A DNA stretch of 27,880 nt from positions 1 through 27,880 of the forward strand of contig CAJYBN010000005.1 in assembly GCA_913064925.1 (NCBI GenBank), in the 5' to 3' direction. This DNA comes from an uncultured Peptococcaceae bacterium. Its GTDB lineage: Bacteria > Bacillota > Desulfotomaculia > Desulfotomaculales > Desulfallaceae. The notes under the pieces were generated by a model, which made no database searches, was not told the origin of the DNA, and saw nothing but the letters and a program-made list of their open reading frames with translations. Both the position numbers and the translations under genes were made by a program. Shown here one piece after another: positions 8,195 to 16,943 of the stretch. The stretch's first letter is position 1, and every line of letters starts with the position of its first letter.

Positions 8195-8782
8195 GTGTCC
8201 AAAAACGAATTAAGAAAAAATGTCATTGCTTGGCGCAACGCACTTACGCCGCAAGAGGTAAAGGAAAAAAGTGCCGCTATAGCCAGCCGCGTATTGAAAC
8301 TTAAGGAATACCGCAGCGCCAAAACCATTATGGCGTACATCGACTTTCGCAACGAAGTACAAACGTCGGAAATAATAGTGGATGCCATGCAGCATGGCAA
8401 ACGGGTCGTTGTACCCGTCACCGACGTGCGCAACAAACAGCTGATTCTTTCTTTACTGAAGAATTACCCGGAAGATTTGGCCCCCGGTACCTGGGGCATT
8501 CCCGAACCCAAGCCCGAACTAGTTCAGCCGGTTGCCCCCGATGAAATCGACCTTGTCATTGTACCCGGTGTGGCCTTTGATACAGTCGGTAACCGCCTGG
8601 GCTACGGAGGCGGTTACTACGACCGTTTCTTACCTCAAACCAGGAAGGACGCAGTGCTCATCTCTTTAGCTTATGAACTGCAAATACGCCCCAACGTGTA
8701 TCCCGACGAGCACGATATGCCTATTCACATTCTTGTGACCGAAGACCGAGTGCTGGATTTCCGCCATTTGTGCAAGATATAA
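8195..8782 (+). CDS. 5-formyltetrahydrofolate cyclo-ligase (MTHFS)
   Basis: ATP-dependent conversion of 5-formyl-THF to 5,10-methenyl-THF, which keeps folate C1 carriers in circulation. The conserved C-terminal signature VPGVAFDTVGNRLGYGGGYYDRFL (split here as VPGVAFD and GNRLGYGGGYYDRFL) and the N-terminal R-K/W-R residues (LRKNVIAWRNAL) are present; 195 aa is normal. GTG start with TTGGAGGAA upstream. It is 69 bp upstream of the formate dehydrogenase operon with no convincing terminator between, so read-through into that operon is possible, which would couple two C1-metabolism functions. Confidence 0.94.
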   Translation: MSKNELRKNVIAWRNALTPQEVKEKSAAIASRVLKLKEYRSAKTIMAYIDFRNEVQTSEIIVDAMQHGKRVVVPVTDVRNKQLILSLLKNYPEDLAPGTWGIPEPKPELVQPVAPDEIDLVIVPGVAFDTVGNRLGYGGGYYDRFLPQTRKDAVLISLAYELQIRPNVYPDEHDMPIHILVTEDRVLDFRHLCKI

Positions 8783-8851
8783 ATTTACCCTGGCGGCCCG
8801 CAGCCTCCGGGGTTTATGTAATGTTTTGATCAACGAGAGGAGGGAAATAAC

Positions 8852-9337
8852 TTGACGACGTGTAATTGTACACAAAACCTGGAAGCCAAGTACCAGGAGC
8901 TAGAAAAGGTATTTGCCAAATACCGCGACGTACCGGGAGCTCTCATACCACTTTTACAAGAAGCACAAGAAATATTTGGCTACCTGCCGGCAGATGTTAT
9001 GAAAAAGATTTCCGAGGAAATCGGTGTACCGTTCAGCAAAACTTTCGGGGTAGCTACTTTTTATGCCCAATTTCACCTGAAACCACGGGGTCGCTATATC
9101 GTCCGCTTGTGCCAGGGCACTGCCTGCCACGTGCGGGGAGCCGCCAAAGTGTTTGAAGCGGTTTCCAACGATTTGGGCGTGGGCAGGAACGAAACCACGG
9201 AAGACCAGCGCTACACCCTGGAAACAGTGGCTTGTCTCGGTGCTTGCGGGCTGGCGCCCGTGATGATGGTTAATGACGATACGCACGGCCGCTTGACCCC
9301 GGATAAGGCCGTTTCTATAATTAAGAAATACGAGTAG
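8852..9337 (+). CDS. NuoE/HndA-like [2Fe-2S] subunit of formate dehydrogenase
   Basis: Thioredoxin-like [2Fe-2S] electron-transfer subunit. The four cluster ligands are Cys87 and Cys92 (CQGTACHVRG) and Cys128 and Cys132 (CLGACGLAPVMMV); 161 aa matches NuoE, HndA and FdsG proteins. TTG start with AGGAGGG 7 bases upstream. First gene of the operon; the partner NuoF-like gene begins 17 bp after it. In FdsGBA-type formate dehydrogenases and in HydABC hydrogenases the equivalent subunit pairs with the flavin subunit. It carries two extra N-terminal cysteines (TTCNCTQN) of unknown use. Confidence 0.93.
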   Translation: MTTCNCTQNLEAKYQELEKVFAKYRDVPGALIPLLQEAQEIFGYLPADVMKKISEEIGVPFSKTFGVATFYAQFHLKPRGRYIVRLCQGTACHVRGAAKVFEAVSNDLGVGRNETTEDQRYTLETVACLGACGLAPVMMVNDDTHGRLTPDKAVSIIKKYE

Positions 9338-9353
9338 AAAGGAGGCCTGGCAA

Positions 9354-11306
9354 TTGAATAACTTGCTGGACAAGTGCTGCAACAAGTGTACGCACACACC
9401 GCAAACACCCTGCCGGGATTATATTAAGTGCCGTAAAGAAGGTCCCATATGCCACGACGATGCCTCATGCCGTAAAAAAAGACAGGATATCCTGGATACC
9501 ATCAACCTGCCGGCCGACTCCGATAGGAAAAACATATTGATTTGCGCCGGTACCGGCTGCACGTCGTCCGGTTCCAAAAGACTAGTTGATGTTCTTCATG
9601 AAGAACTGCAAAAACATGGTTTAACCGGTAAAGTGAGCGTAAAAATCACCGGATGCCACGGGTTCTGCGAGCAAGGCCCGCTGGTTATTGTTGAACCCAG
9701 GAAAACCTTTTACATTCGGGTCCAGGAAGAGGACGTGCCGGAAATAGTCGAGCAGGACCTGTTAAACGGCCAGGTAGTCGAAAGACTGCTTTATAAAGAT
9801 CCTGCCACCGGCGAGCTTGCCCAAACGTACGAAACCGTACCTTTTTATGCCAAACAGCAGCGATTGGTTCTGCACAATTGCGGGCACATTAACCCGGAAG
9901 AAGTTGCTGACTATATTGCCAACGACGGGTACGCAGGTCTAGTTAAGGCTCTTTTTGAAATGTCGCCTAAAGAAATAATCGAAGAAGTCAAGAAGTCCGG
10001 CCTGCGCGGGCGCGGCGGAGCAGGGTTCCCTACCGGTGTTAAGTGGGGTTTCGTGCGGAAAGCACCTGGTGACAAGAAATACGTAGTTTGCAACGCCGAC
10101 GAAGGCGACCCCGGTGCCTTTATGGACCGCAGCGTGCTGGAAGGCGACCCGCACGCCGTTTTAGAAGGCATGATGATTTGCGGCTACGCCGTGGGAGCGG
10201 ACGAAGGCTACATTTACGTGCGGGCGGAATACCCGCTGGCCATTGAGCGTCTCAAAATAGCCATTGCCCAAGCCGAGAAATACGGCATATTGGGAGAGAA
10301 CATTTTTAATTCTGGATTCAACTTTCGCATCAAAATAAAAGCGGGGGCGGGAGCCTTTGTATGCGGTGAGGAAACAGCCCTTCTTACATCCATTGAAGGC
10401 AACCGCGGCATGCCCAGAGTAAGGCCGCCTTTCCCGGCCCAAAAAGGCCTTTGGGGTAAGCCCACCAACCTCAACAACGTGGAAACATACGCCAACGTGC
10501 CTCACATAATCCGCAAAGGCGGCGACTGGTACGCCTCGCTGGGTACCGAAAAGAGCAAAGGGACCAAGATTTTCGCCCTTACCGGTAAGGTTAACAACAC
10601 CGGCCTGGTGGAAGTGCCCATGGGCATGACCATGCGCGATATCATTTTCACCATTGGCGGCGGTATCCGAGACGGTAAAAAATTCAAGGCCGTACAAATC
10701 GGCGGGCCGTCCGGCGGGTGCATCCCGGAGGAAAACCTGGACCTGCCCGTGGACTATGACTCGCTGACCGCAGCGGGAGCTATGATGGGCTCAGGCGGCC
10801 TGGTAGTCATGGACGAAACCACCTGCATGGTGGACGTGGCCCGCTTTTTCCTTACGTTTACCCAAGCCGAATCCTGCGGCAAGTGCACTCCCTGCCGGGA
10901 AGGTACCAAGCGCATGCTGGAAATTCTCACCCGTATATGCAACGGTGAGGGACGGATGGAGGACCTGGAAACACTGGAGCGCCTGGGCCGGGTGGTTAAG
11001 AATACGGCTTTGTGCGGACTCGGCCAAACCTGCCCCAACCCCATTTTGTCCACGCTCCGCTATTTTAAAGATGAGTACATTGCGCACATTCAAGACAAGC
11101 GTTGCCCCGCCGGGGTATGTCCCAACCTGCTGGTCTACCAAATCGACCCCGAAAAGTGTAACGGTTGTACCAAGTGCGCCAAAAACTGCCCGGTGGGCGC
11201 CATCACCGGCGAGAAAAAGCAACCGCACGTCATTGACACCGATAAATGCATTAAGTGCGGAGTCTGCTACCAGGGCTGCAAGTTCGGCGCTATATACAAG
11301 GCTTAA
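9354..11306 (+). CDS. NuoF/HndC/HydB-like NAD(H)- and FMN-binding subunit
   Basis: Diaphorase subunit of 650 aa. Domains: residues 1-40, a Cys-rich extension with seven Cys (8, 9, 12, 20, 26, 33, 39); about 60-150, a [2Fe-2S] thioredoxin-like domain (Cys64, 69, 101, 105); about 190-440, FMN/NADH binding with RGRGGAGFPTG (218-228), NADEGDPGAF and GAGAFVCGEE; an SLBB segment; an N3-type [4Fe-4S] site at Cys508, 511, 514, 554; and a C-terminal 2[4Fe-4S] ferredoxin domain (Cys602/605/608/612 and 632/635/638/642). The C-terminal ferredoxin domain is typical of HydB/HndC-like subunits, some of which work in electron bifurcation. TTG start with GGAGG 8 bases upstream. Expected cytoplasmic complex with the flanking subunits. 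Confidence 0.93.
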   Translation: MNNLLDKCCNKCTHTPQTPCRDYIKCRKEGPICHDDASCRKKRQDILDTINLPADSDRKNILICAGTGCTSSGSKRLVDVLHEELQKHGLTGKVSVKITGCHGFCEQGPLVIVEPRKTFYIRVQEEDVPEIVEQDLLNGQVVERLLYKDPATGELAQTYETVPFYAKQQRLVLHNCGHINPEEVADYIANDGYAGLVKALFEMSPKEIIEEVKKSGLRGRGGAGFPTGVKWGFVRKAPGDKKYVVCNADEGDPGAFMDRSVLEGDPHAVLEGMMICGYAVGADEGYIYVRAEYPLAIERLKIAIAQAEKYGILGENIFNSGFNFRIKIKAGAGAFVCGEETALLTSIEGNRGMPRVRPPFPAQKGLWGKPTNLNNVETYANVPHIIRKGGDWYASLGTEKSKGTKIFALTGKVNNTGLVEVPMGMTMRDIIFTIGGGIRDGKKFKAVQIGGPSGGCIPEENLDLPVDYDSLTAAGAMMGSGGLVVMDETTCMVDVARFFLTFTQAESCGKCTPCREGTKRMLEILTRICNGEGRMEDLETLERLGRVVKNTALCGLGQTCPNPILSTLRYFKDEYIAHIQDKRCPAGVCPNLLVYQIDPEKCNGCTKCAKNCPVGAITGEKKQPHVIDTDKCIKCGVCYQGCKFGAIYKA

Positions 11307-11354
11307 GATGAATAGTGTCGTAACCGGTCTTAACGGAAAAGGAGGGAGAAACAC

Positions 11355-12284
11355 TTGTCCTACGTAACCCTGACCATCAACGGGATAAAGGTTACCGTTC
11401 CCAGGGGTACTACCGTACTTGACGCAGCCCGGGAAGCAGGCGTATTTATACCCACCCTGTGCCACGATCCCGACTTTCCGCATTTCGGCGCCTGCCGCCT
11501 CTGCGTGGTGGAAATCCCGGGCATGCGTAACCTGCCTGCTTCCTGCGTCACCGAAGCCGCTGACGGCATGGAAGTTTACACTGAGTCACCGGCTGTAGTG
11601 GAGGCGCGCAAGACAATACTAGAACTGCTCCTGGCCAATCACCCCCAAGATTGCCTGACCTGCGAAAAGAACGGCGATTGCAGGCTGCAGGATTACGCCT
11701 TTCGCTACGGTGTCAAGGAAGCCGGGTTTCAAGGAGAACGCAAAAATTACCCCCTGGATGATTCCAACCCGTATATCATTCGGGATGCCAACAAGTGCAT
11801 ATTATGCGGGCGCTGCGTACGCACCTGTAACGCCATACCGGAGCGCAGCGTTATTGATTTTGGTTATCGTGGCTTTAATACTAAAATCGTCACCGCCATG
11901 GACACGCCCCTGGGTGAGTCCGACTGCGTGTATTGCGGCCGCTGTGTGACGGTATGCCCGGTGGGCGCTCTGATCTGGAAGTCGCTGGCAGGCAAAGGAC
12001 GCGTATGGGAATTTAATAAGGAAGAGGTAACCTGTACTTTCTGTGAAAGTGGCTGTCTTTTCGAAGTAGTCAGTAAGGGCGGTAAAAACATTGCCGTGGT
12101 ACCCAAAGCACCCGGTACAGGGCGTCCGTTATGTCTCAAAGGCCGGCTGGGCTTAGAACTTAAGTACCTGGATGACCCGCCGGCGCCGCAATTAAAAAAG
12201 GGAGATACCTTTGTTGAAGTATCATGGTCCGAGGCCCTGGGCCTGCAAGAAATATTACCCAAGCTGACGGGTAAAAACGGTTAG
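11355..12284 (+). CDS. free-standing Fe-S protein, truncated tandem paralogue of the FdhA N-terminus
   Basis: 309 aa, collinear with the first ~310 residues of the next gene and gap-free for at least the first 230. All ligands are kept: [2Fe-2S] Cys36/47/50/64; NuoG-type His96, Cys100/103/109; two [4Fe-4S] sets Cys148/151/154/158 and 191/194/197/201; and the molybdopterin-oxidoreductase Fe4S4 set Cys227/230/234/260. It stops at SWSEALG, before the Mo-pterin-binding core and before the Sec position. TTG start with AAAGGAGGGAG upstream, matching the leader of the next gene, so the duplication probably included the ribosome site. Likely an electron-wire subunit between the diaphorase and FdhA; alternatively a decaying duplicate, but the perfect ligand conservation argues against that. 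Confidence 0.85.
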   Translation: MSYVTLTINGIKVTVPRGTTVLDAAREAGVFIPTLCHDPDFPHFGACRLCVVEIPGMRNLPASCVTEAADGMEVYTESPAVVEARKTILELLLANHPQDCLTCEKNGDCRLQDYAFRYGVKEAGFQGERKNYPLDDSNPYIIRDANKCILCGRCVRTCNAIPERSVIDFGYRGFNTKIVTAMDTPLGESDCVYCGRCVTVCPVGALIWKSLAGKGRVWEFNKEEVTCTFCESGCLFEVVSKGGKNIAVVPKAPGTGRPLCLKGRLGLELKYLDDPPAPQLKKGDTFVEVSWSEALGLQEILPKLTGKNG

Positions 12285-12305
12285 CGAAAGGAGGGAACGA
12301 AACCC

Positions 12306-14993
12306 TTGTCTGATGTCAGGCTGACAATAAATGGCAGAGAAGTAACTGCGCCCAAGGGGTCTACCGTGCTAGAAGCGGCCACCCGGGCGGGCATTTTCAT
12401 ACCCACGCTTTGTCATGACCCGGAATTGACCAGCTTTGGCGCTTGCCGCATGTGCGTGGTGGAAATCAAAGGCATGCGCAATCTGCCCGCTTCCTGCGTT
12501 ACCGAGGTTGCCGACGGTATGGTGGTGGAAACCGATTCTCCGGCGGTAGTAGAAGCCAGAAAGACCATTTTGGAACTCTTGCTGGCCAATCATCCCGCGG
12601 ACTGCCTCACCTGCGGCCGCAACGGCGATTGCCGCCTGCAGGATTACGCCTACATGTACGGCGTCAAATCCGAGCCCTTTGGGGGCGAAAAACATAACTA
12701 CCCGGTGGAAGACGATAATCCATTCATAATCAGGGACATGAACAAGTGTATACTATGCGGTAAGTGCGTGCGTGCCTGCGCCGAAATCCAGGGCAAAAAT
12801 ATAATAGATTTTGCCTACCGCGGTTTCGACGCCAAGGTGGCAACGGCCATGGACGTACCGCTTTCTGACTCGGAATGCGTGTTTTGCGGTAACTGCGTGG
12901 CCGTTTGCCCTGTGGGCGCGCTGCAGGAAAAAGCGCTGCGTTCCGCCGCCAGAACCTGGGAGGTTAAAAAAGTCAAAACCACCTGCCCTTACTGCGGTAC
13001 GGGCTGCAGCCTGGAACTGAACGTAAAAGACGATCGAGTGGTGGGTGTTACTTCCTGTCAAGGCGACGTCAATGGCCGCGCCCTGTGCGTGAAGGGTCGT
13101 TTCGGTTTTGGCTTTATACATCACCCTGATCGCCTGCAAAAGCCGCTGGTGAAAAAGAACGGCACTTTTGTGGAAGCCAGTTGGGAAGAAGCCATCAACC
13201 TGGTGGCCGAAAAGCTGCAAGATATTAAGGAGCACCATGGTTCCGATGCGCTGGCAGTGCTCAGTTCCGCTCGTTGCACCAACGAAGAAAATTACTTGAT
13301 GCAGAAGTTTACACGCGTGGTGCTCGGCACCAACAACATCGACCATTGCGCCCGTCTCTGACACGCTCCCACCGTCGCCGGTCTGGCGACTGCATTCGGA
13401 AGCGGGGCTATGACCAACAGTATTAAGGAAATTGCCGGAGCAGACTTTATCCTGGCTATAGGCACTAATACCACGGAATCGCACCCCATTATCGGGCTGC
13501 AGGTGAAAAAGGCCCGGCGTAACGGGTCCACCCTGGTTGTTGTCGACCCGCGCCGCACCGAAGTGGCGGAACTGGCCGACCTCCACCTGCAAATCAAATC
13601 CGGTTCGGACATCGCCCTGTTAAACGCCATGGCCCACGTAATCATTGAAGAAAAACTCTGGAACAAAGACTTTGTAAACGGTAGAACCGAAAATTTTGAG
13701 GCCTTTAAGGAAACAGTCAAACGTTATACGCCGGAATTCGCCTCGGAAATCACCGGCGTGCCGGCGGAAACCATTAGAGAGGTCGCCCGTGGCTACGCCA
13801 AGGCAAATAATGCAACGATCCTTTACACTATGGGTCTCACACAGCATATATGCGGAACCCATAACGTATTCGCCGTGGCCAACCTGGCTATGCTGTGCGG
13901 CCATATCGGCAAGCCCAACAGCGGCGTCAATCCCCTGCGCGGGCAAAACAACGTCCAGGGCGCCTGCGACATGGGTGCTTTGCCCGCCGTTTTGACCGGT
14001 TACCAGCCCGTTACCGCGGATGAAGTGCGGGCCAAGTTTGCCAAGGCCTGGCAAGTGGACGAACTGCCGGCCAAACCCGGGTTGACCGTGGGGGAAATAA
14101 TGGAAGGCGCGGCGGAGGGCAGGATAAAGGGCATGTACATTATGGGCGAAAACCCTGTGCTGTCCGATCCCGACGCCGATCACGTCATCCACGCGCTGAG
14201 CAACCTGGATTTCCTGGTTGTCCAGGATATCTTCCTCACTGAAACCGCTCAACTGGCAGACGTGGTGCTGCCCGCAGCCAGTTTTGCCGAAAAAGACGGC
14301 ACCTTCACCAACACCGAGCGCCGGGTGCAAAGAGTGCGTAAGGCCATCAACCCGGTGGGCGAAGCCAAAGCGGACTGGGAAATTATTTGTGCCGTATCCA
14401 GCGCCATGGGATATGCCATGAAATACGCATCGGTGTCAAATATATTCGACGAGATTGCATCTTTAACTCCTTCCTATGCCGGCATATCTTACAGCCGGCT
14501 GGAGGAAGGCGGCATCCAGTGGCCATGCCCCAGTGCGGAACACACGGGCACGCCCTACCTGCATAAAGATAAATTCGTCAGGGGTCTGGGCAAATTTAAC
14601 CCGGTGGAATACATTCCCCCGGCCGAACAACCGGACGAGGAATACCCGCTGGTGCTGACCACCGGTCGCCGGCACTTCCATTACCATACCGGTACCATGA
14701 CCCAGCGCACGGGAGCACTGGAAGTTTACTACGGCACCGAGTATCTCGAAATCAACCCGGTGGACGCCAGCGCTCTTGGCATTGCTGAAGATGACATGGT
14801 GTTAGTCAAATCAAGGCGCGGGGAAGTGCGGGTCAAAGCCCGCCTAACCGACGTGGTGCCCCGGGGAGTGGTTTTTACATCTTTCCACTTCCCGGACGTA
14901 GCCATCAACAAGCTAACTAACGCGGCCGTAGACCCGCTGGCCAAAATCCCGGAGCTTAAAGTTTGTGCAGTTAAAGTAGAAAAAGCAAGCTAA
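12306..14993 (+). CDS. fdhA: formate dehydrogenase catalytic subunit, selenocysteine-containing (TGA at 13359-13361 read as Sec)
   Basis: Oxidises formate (or reduces CO2) at a Mo/W-bis-pyranopterin centre. One frame of 895 residues when the TGA is read as Sec352. The NuoG-like N-terminus binds [2Fe-2S] (Cys36/47/50/64) and a His96/Cys100/103/109 cluster, then two ferredoxin-type clusters (Cys148-158, 191-201) and the Fe4S4 site Cys227/230/234/261. The residue context DHCARL-Sec-HAPTVAGL matches the active-site loop of Sec formate dehydrogenases (Sec followed by the catalytic His). After the TGA the same frame continues through GVNPLRGQNNVQGACDMG and the C-terminal dinucleotide-binding domain to TAA. 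TTG start with AAAGGAGGG. A SECIS hairpin follows the TGA and a terminator ends the operon. SelA, SelB, SelC and SelD are not in the window. Confidence 0.95.
13359..13404 (+). promoter_or_regulatory. Sec codon and bacterial SECIS hairpin
   Basis: Twelve bases after the TGA (13359-13361) comes a perfect 6-bp stem GTCGCC (13374-13379) / GGCGAC (13385-13390) with loop GGTCT. A GGUCU-type apical loop is what I recall for the E. coli fdhF SECIS recognised by SelB. A lower helix CGCT (13364-13367) / AGCG (13401-13404) is possible. The element lies inside the coding sequence, as expected in bacteria. Confidence 0.9.
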
Positions 14994-15002
14994 ATAATGG
15001 CA

Positions 15003-15036
15003 AGCCGGCACAGTAAAATGCCGGCTGTTTTGTTTT
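15003..15036 (+). terminator. terminator of the formate dehydrogenase operon
   Basis: Perfect 8-bp stem AGCCGGCA/TGCCGGCT, loop CAGTAAAA, followed by GTTTTGTTTT; it begins 10 bases after the fdhA stop codon. Confidence 0.88.
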
Positions 15037-15138
15037 ATAATAGGCTAATAAAATATATGCAAATTTACTTATTTTAAAAGATTCGTAAAATATTTTGCAA
15101 AGTGGAAGGAATAACTCAAATTTTGTTGAAAGTTATAG

Positions 15139-15158
15139 TTGAATGAATATTCATTTAG
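15139..15158 (+). promoter_or_regulatory. FadR-like (TetR family, Bacillus type) operator upstream of fadD
   Basis: Contains the perfect 14-bp palindrome AATGAATATTCATT (15142-15155) extended by a further T-A match. It fits the Gram-positive FadR (YsiA) consensus TGAATGANTANTCATTCA, known to control fatty acid degradation genes including acyl-CoA ligase. It ends 17 bp before the TTG start of the acyl-CoA ligase, so a bound repressor would block transcription or elongation. A weak -10 (TATAGT, 15134-15139) lies just upstream. The regulator gene itself is not in the window. Confidence 0.65.
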
Positions 15159-15175
15159 TCTGGAGGTGGTTAAAT

Positions 15176-16807
15176 TTGGTTGACCTCAATAAGGTGTGGT
15201 ACAAATTTTACCCGGAAGGCATCCGCCCGCGCATCGGCTACCCGGACATAACTATGCCTCAGTTTCTGGAAAAAGCGGCCAAAAATTTTCCAGAAAGAGA
15301 CGCCATAGCATTCGCCCATGTTAAGATGTCATTTCAAATGCTATCGGCCATGGTTAACAAGTGTGCCGCCGCCTTGGCTGATCTCGGGGTAAAGAAAGGC
15401 GACCGGGTGGCTATAATGGCTCCCAACTGCCCCCAGTATGTACTTGGATACATGGCTACCCTCAAGCTGGGCGCCATTGTAGTTCAGGTTAATCCAATGT
15501 ACGTAGAAAGGGAACTGGAACATATTTTAAACGACTCCGGCGCCGAAACTATTATCGCCTATGATGCTTTTTACCCGCGCATTAAAAACGTGCGCAATAT
15601 TACACCCTTGAAAAACGTCATACTATTTATGCTGGGCCAGCCTTCCGGTACCGCCGACAGTGATGCCATAAAAGCCGAAGAACTGCTCATGAAATACCCG
15701 CCGGAATTTGCACAAGTACCCGTGGACATGGACGAAGACGTGGCTGTTTTTCAATATACGGGCGGCACAACCGGCGTATCCAAGGGCGCCATGCTTACCC
15801 ACCGCAACATCACCGCCAATGCTTTGCAGGTAACCGAATGGTTTAAAGACCTAGAATACGGCAAGGAAAAGGTGTTGAGCGTATTGCCATTTTTCCATTC
15901 CTACGGCATGACTACCTGCATGAATTTCAGTATAGTCAATGCAGCCACCATGATCGTTCTGCCGCGCTTTGAAATCAAGGAGTGCTTGGAGGCAATAAAG
16001 CAGCACCAGCCCACGTTCTTCCCAGGCGTACCCACAATGTACATAGCAATAAACAACTATCCCAATGTGCGGGAGTACGGGATTGATTCCATTAAGGGCT
16101 GCATCAGCGGGTCGGCGCCGCTGCCCCTGGAAGTGGCGGAAAAATTCGAAGAACTGACCGGTGGCTTGCTGGTGGAAGGCTACGGCCTTTCGGAAACTTC
16201 CCCCGTGACGCACTGCAACCCCCTGGTCGGCCAGCGCAAAGTCGGCTCCATAGGTATCCCCTTGCCCGATACGGACAGCAAAATTGTCGATCTGGAAACA
16301 GGGGAGCGGGAACTACCGCCCGGCGAAACGGGAGAGCTTTGCATTAAAGGTCCGCAGGTAATGAAGGGTTACTGGAATATGCCCGAGGAAACGGCCAAAA
16401 CTTTACGCAACGGCTGGGTATATACCGGAGATATCGCCAAAATGGACGAAGACGGTTACTTTTACATTGTAGACCGGAAAAAGGACATGATTATTGCCGG
16501 CGGTTATAACATTTATCCACGAGAAATCGAAGAGGTTTTATTTGAACACCCCAAGGTCATGGAAGCCGTAGTGGCCGGAGTGCCCGACCCGTACCGCGGC
16601 GAAACCGTGAAGGCTTTCATCGTTCTAAAAGAAGGCCAACATGCCACGGAAGAAGAAATTATCGAATACTGCAAGGCACACTTGGCCAGGTACAAGGTGC
16701 CCCGGCTGGTGGAATTCAGGTCAGAGCTGCCTAAGACAATCGTCGGCAAAGTACTTAGGCGCATCCTACGCGAAGAAGAAATCCAAAAACAAAAGGCCAA
16801 GGAGTAA
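15176..16807 (+). CDS. fadD: long-chain fatty acid-CoA ligase
   Basis: Adenylate-forming enzyme that activates fatty acids to acyl-CoA with ATP. Motifs: YTGGTTGVSKGAMLTHRN (P-loop type A3), GYGLSETSPVTHCNP (A5), GWVYTGDIAKMDEDGYFYIV (A7), DRKKDMIIAGGYNIYPREIE (A8/hinge) and PKTIVGKVLRRIL with the catalytic Lys. 543 aa from the TTG at 15176, which has GGAGGTGG 6 bases upstream; an ATG at 15143 in the same frame lies inside the FadR-like palindrome and has no SD. Monocistronic between the fdh terminator and its own terminator. Chain length preference cannot be read from the sequence. The operator suggests induction by acyl-CoA. Confidence 0.93.
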   Translation: MVDLNKVWYKFYPEGIRPRIGYPDITMPQFLEKAAKNFPERDAIAFAHVKMSFQMLSAMVNKCAAALADLGVKKGDRVAIMAPNCPQYVLGYMATLKLGAIVVQVNPMYVERELEHILNDSGAETIIAYDAFYPRIKNVRNITPLKNVILFMLGQPSGTADSDAIKAEELLMKYPPEFAQVPVDMDEDVAVFQYTGGTTGVSKGAMLTHRNITANALQVTEWFKDLEYGKEKVLSVLPFFHSYGMTTCMNFSIVNAATMIVLPRFEIKECLEAIKQHQPTFFPGVPTMYIAINNYPNVREYGIDSIKGCISGSAPLPLEVAEKFEELTGGLLVEGYGLSETSPVTHCNPLVGQRKVGSIGIPLPDTDSKIVDLETGERELPPGETGELCIKGPQVMKGYWNMPEETAKTLRNGWVYTGDIAKMDEDGYFYIVDRKKDMIIAGGYNIYPREIEEVLFEHPKVMEAVVAGVPDPYRGETVKAFIVLKEGQHATEEEIIEYCKAHLARYKVPRLVEFRSELPKTIVGKVLRRILREEEIQKQKAKE

Positions 16808-16813
16808 CCACAC

Positions 16814-16866
16814 GGCAAAAAGTTGCGCTGTTCACAGCGGGACTTTTTGCCTTTGTTTCTGTTTTT
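16814..16866 (+). terminator. Rho-independent terminator after fadD
   Basis: Outer 10-bp stem GGCAAAAAGT (16814-16823) / ACTTTTTGCC (16842-16851) with an inner CGCTG/CAGCG helix, followed by TTTGTTTCTGTTTTT. Confidence 0.88.
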
Positions 16867-16943
16867 ATATTTTTATATTTATAACCGGCCAGGTTTAAAA
16901 AGGTAATTGGCGATTGACTATATAACTATAGACTAGAATTTAG

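Noticed and set aside
10791..11483. Minus-strand open frame of 230 codons over the NuoF-like gene end
   Set aside because: Antisense shadow of two well supported genes, no family motif and no plausible ribosome site.
12753..13592. Long open frame on the minus strand (279 codons)
   Set aside because: Lies entirely antisense to fdhA; its residues are a mirror of the high-GC codon pattern and show no recognisable motif.
13410..14993. Separate gene starting at the ATG at 13410
   Set aside because: It is in the same frame as the preceding gene across a single TGA, lacks an SD, and begins inside the conserved formate dehydrogenase domain; the Sec reading explains everything.
15143..15175. ATG at 15143 as the fadD start
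   Set aside because: It is inside the FadR-like palindrome and has no SD, whereas TTG 15176 has GGAGGTGG at good distance.
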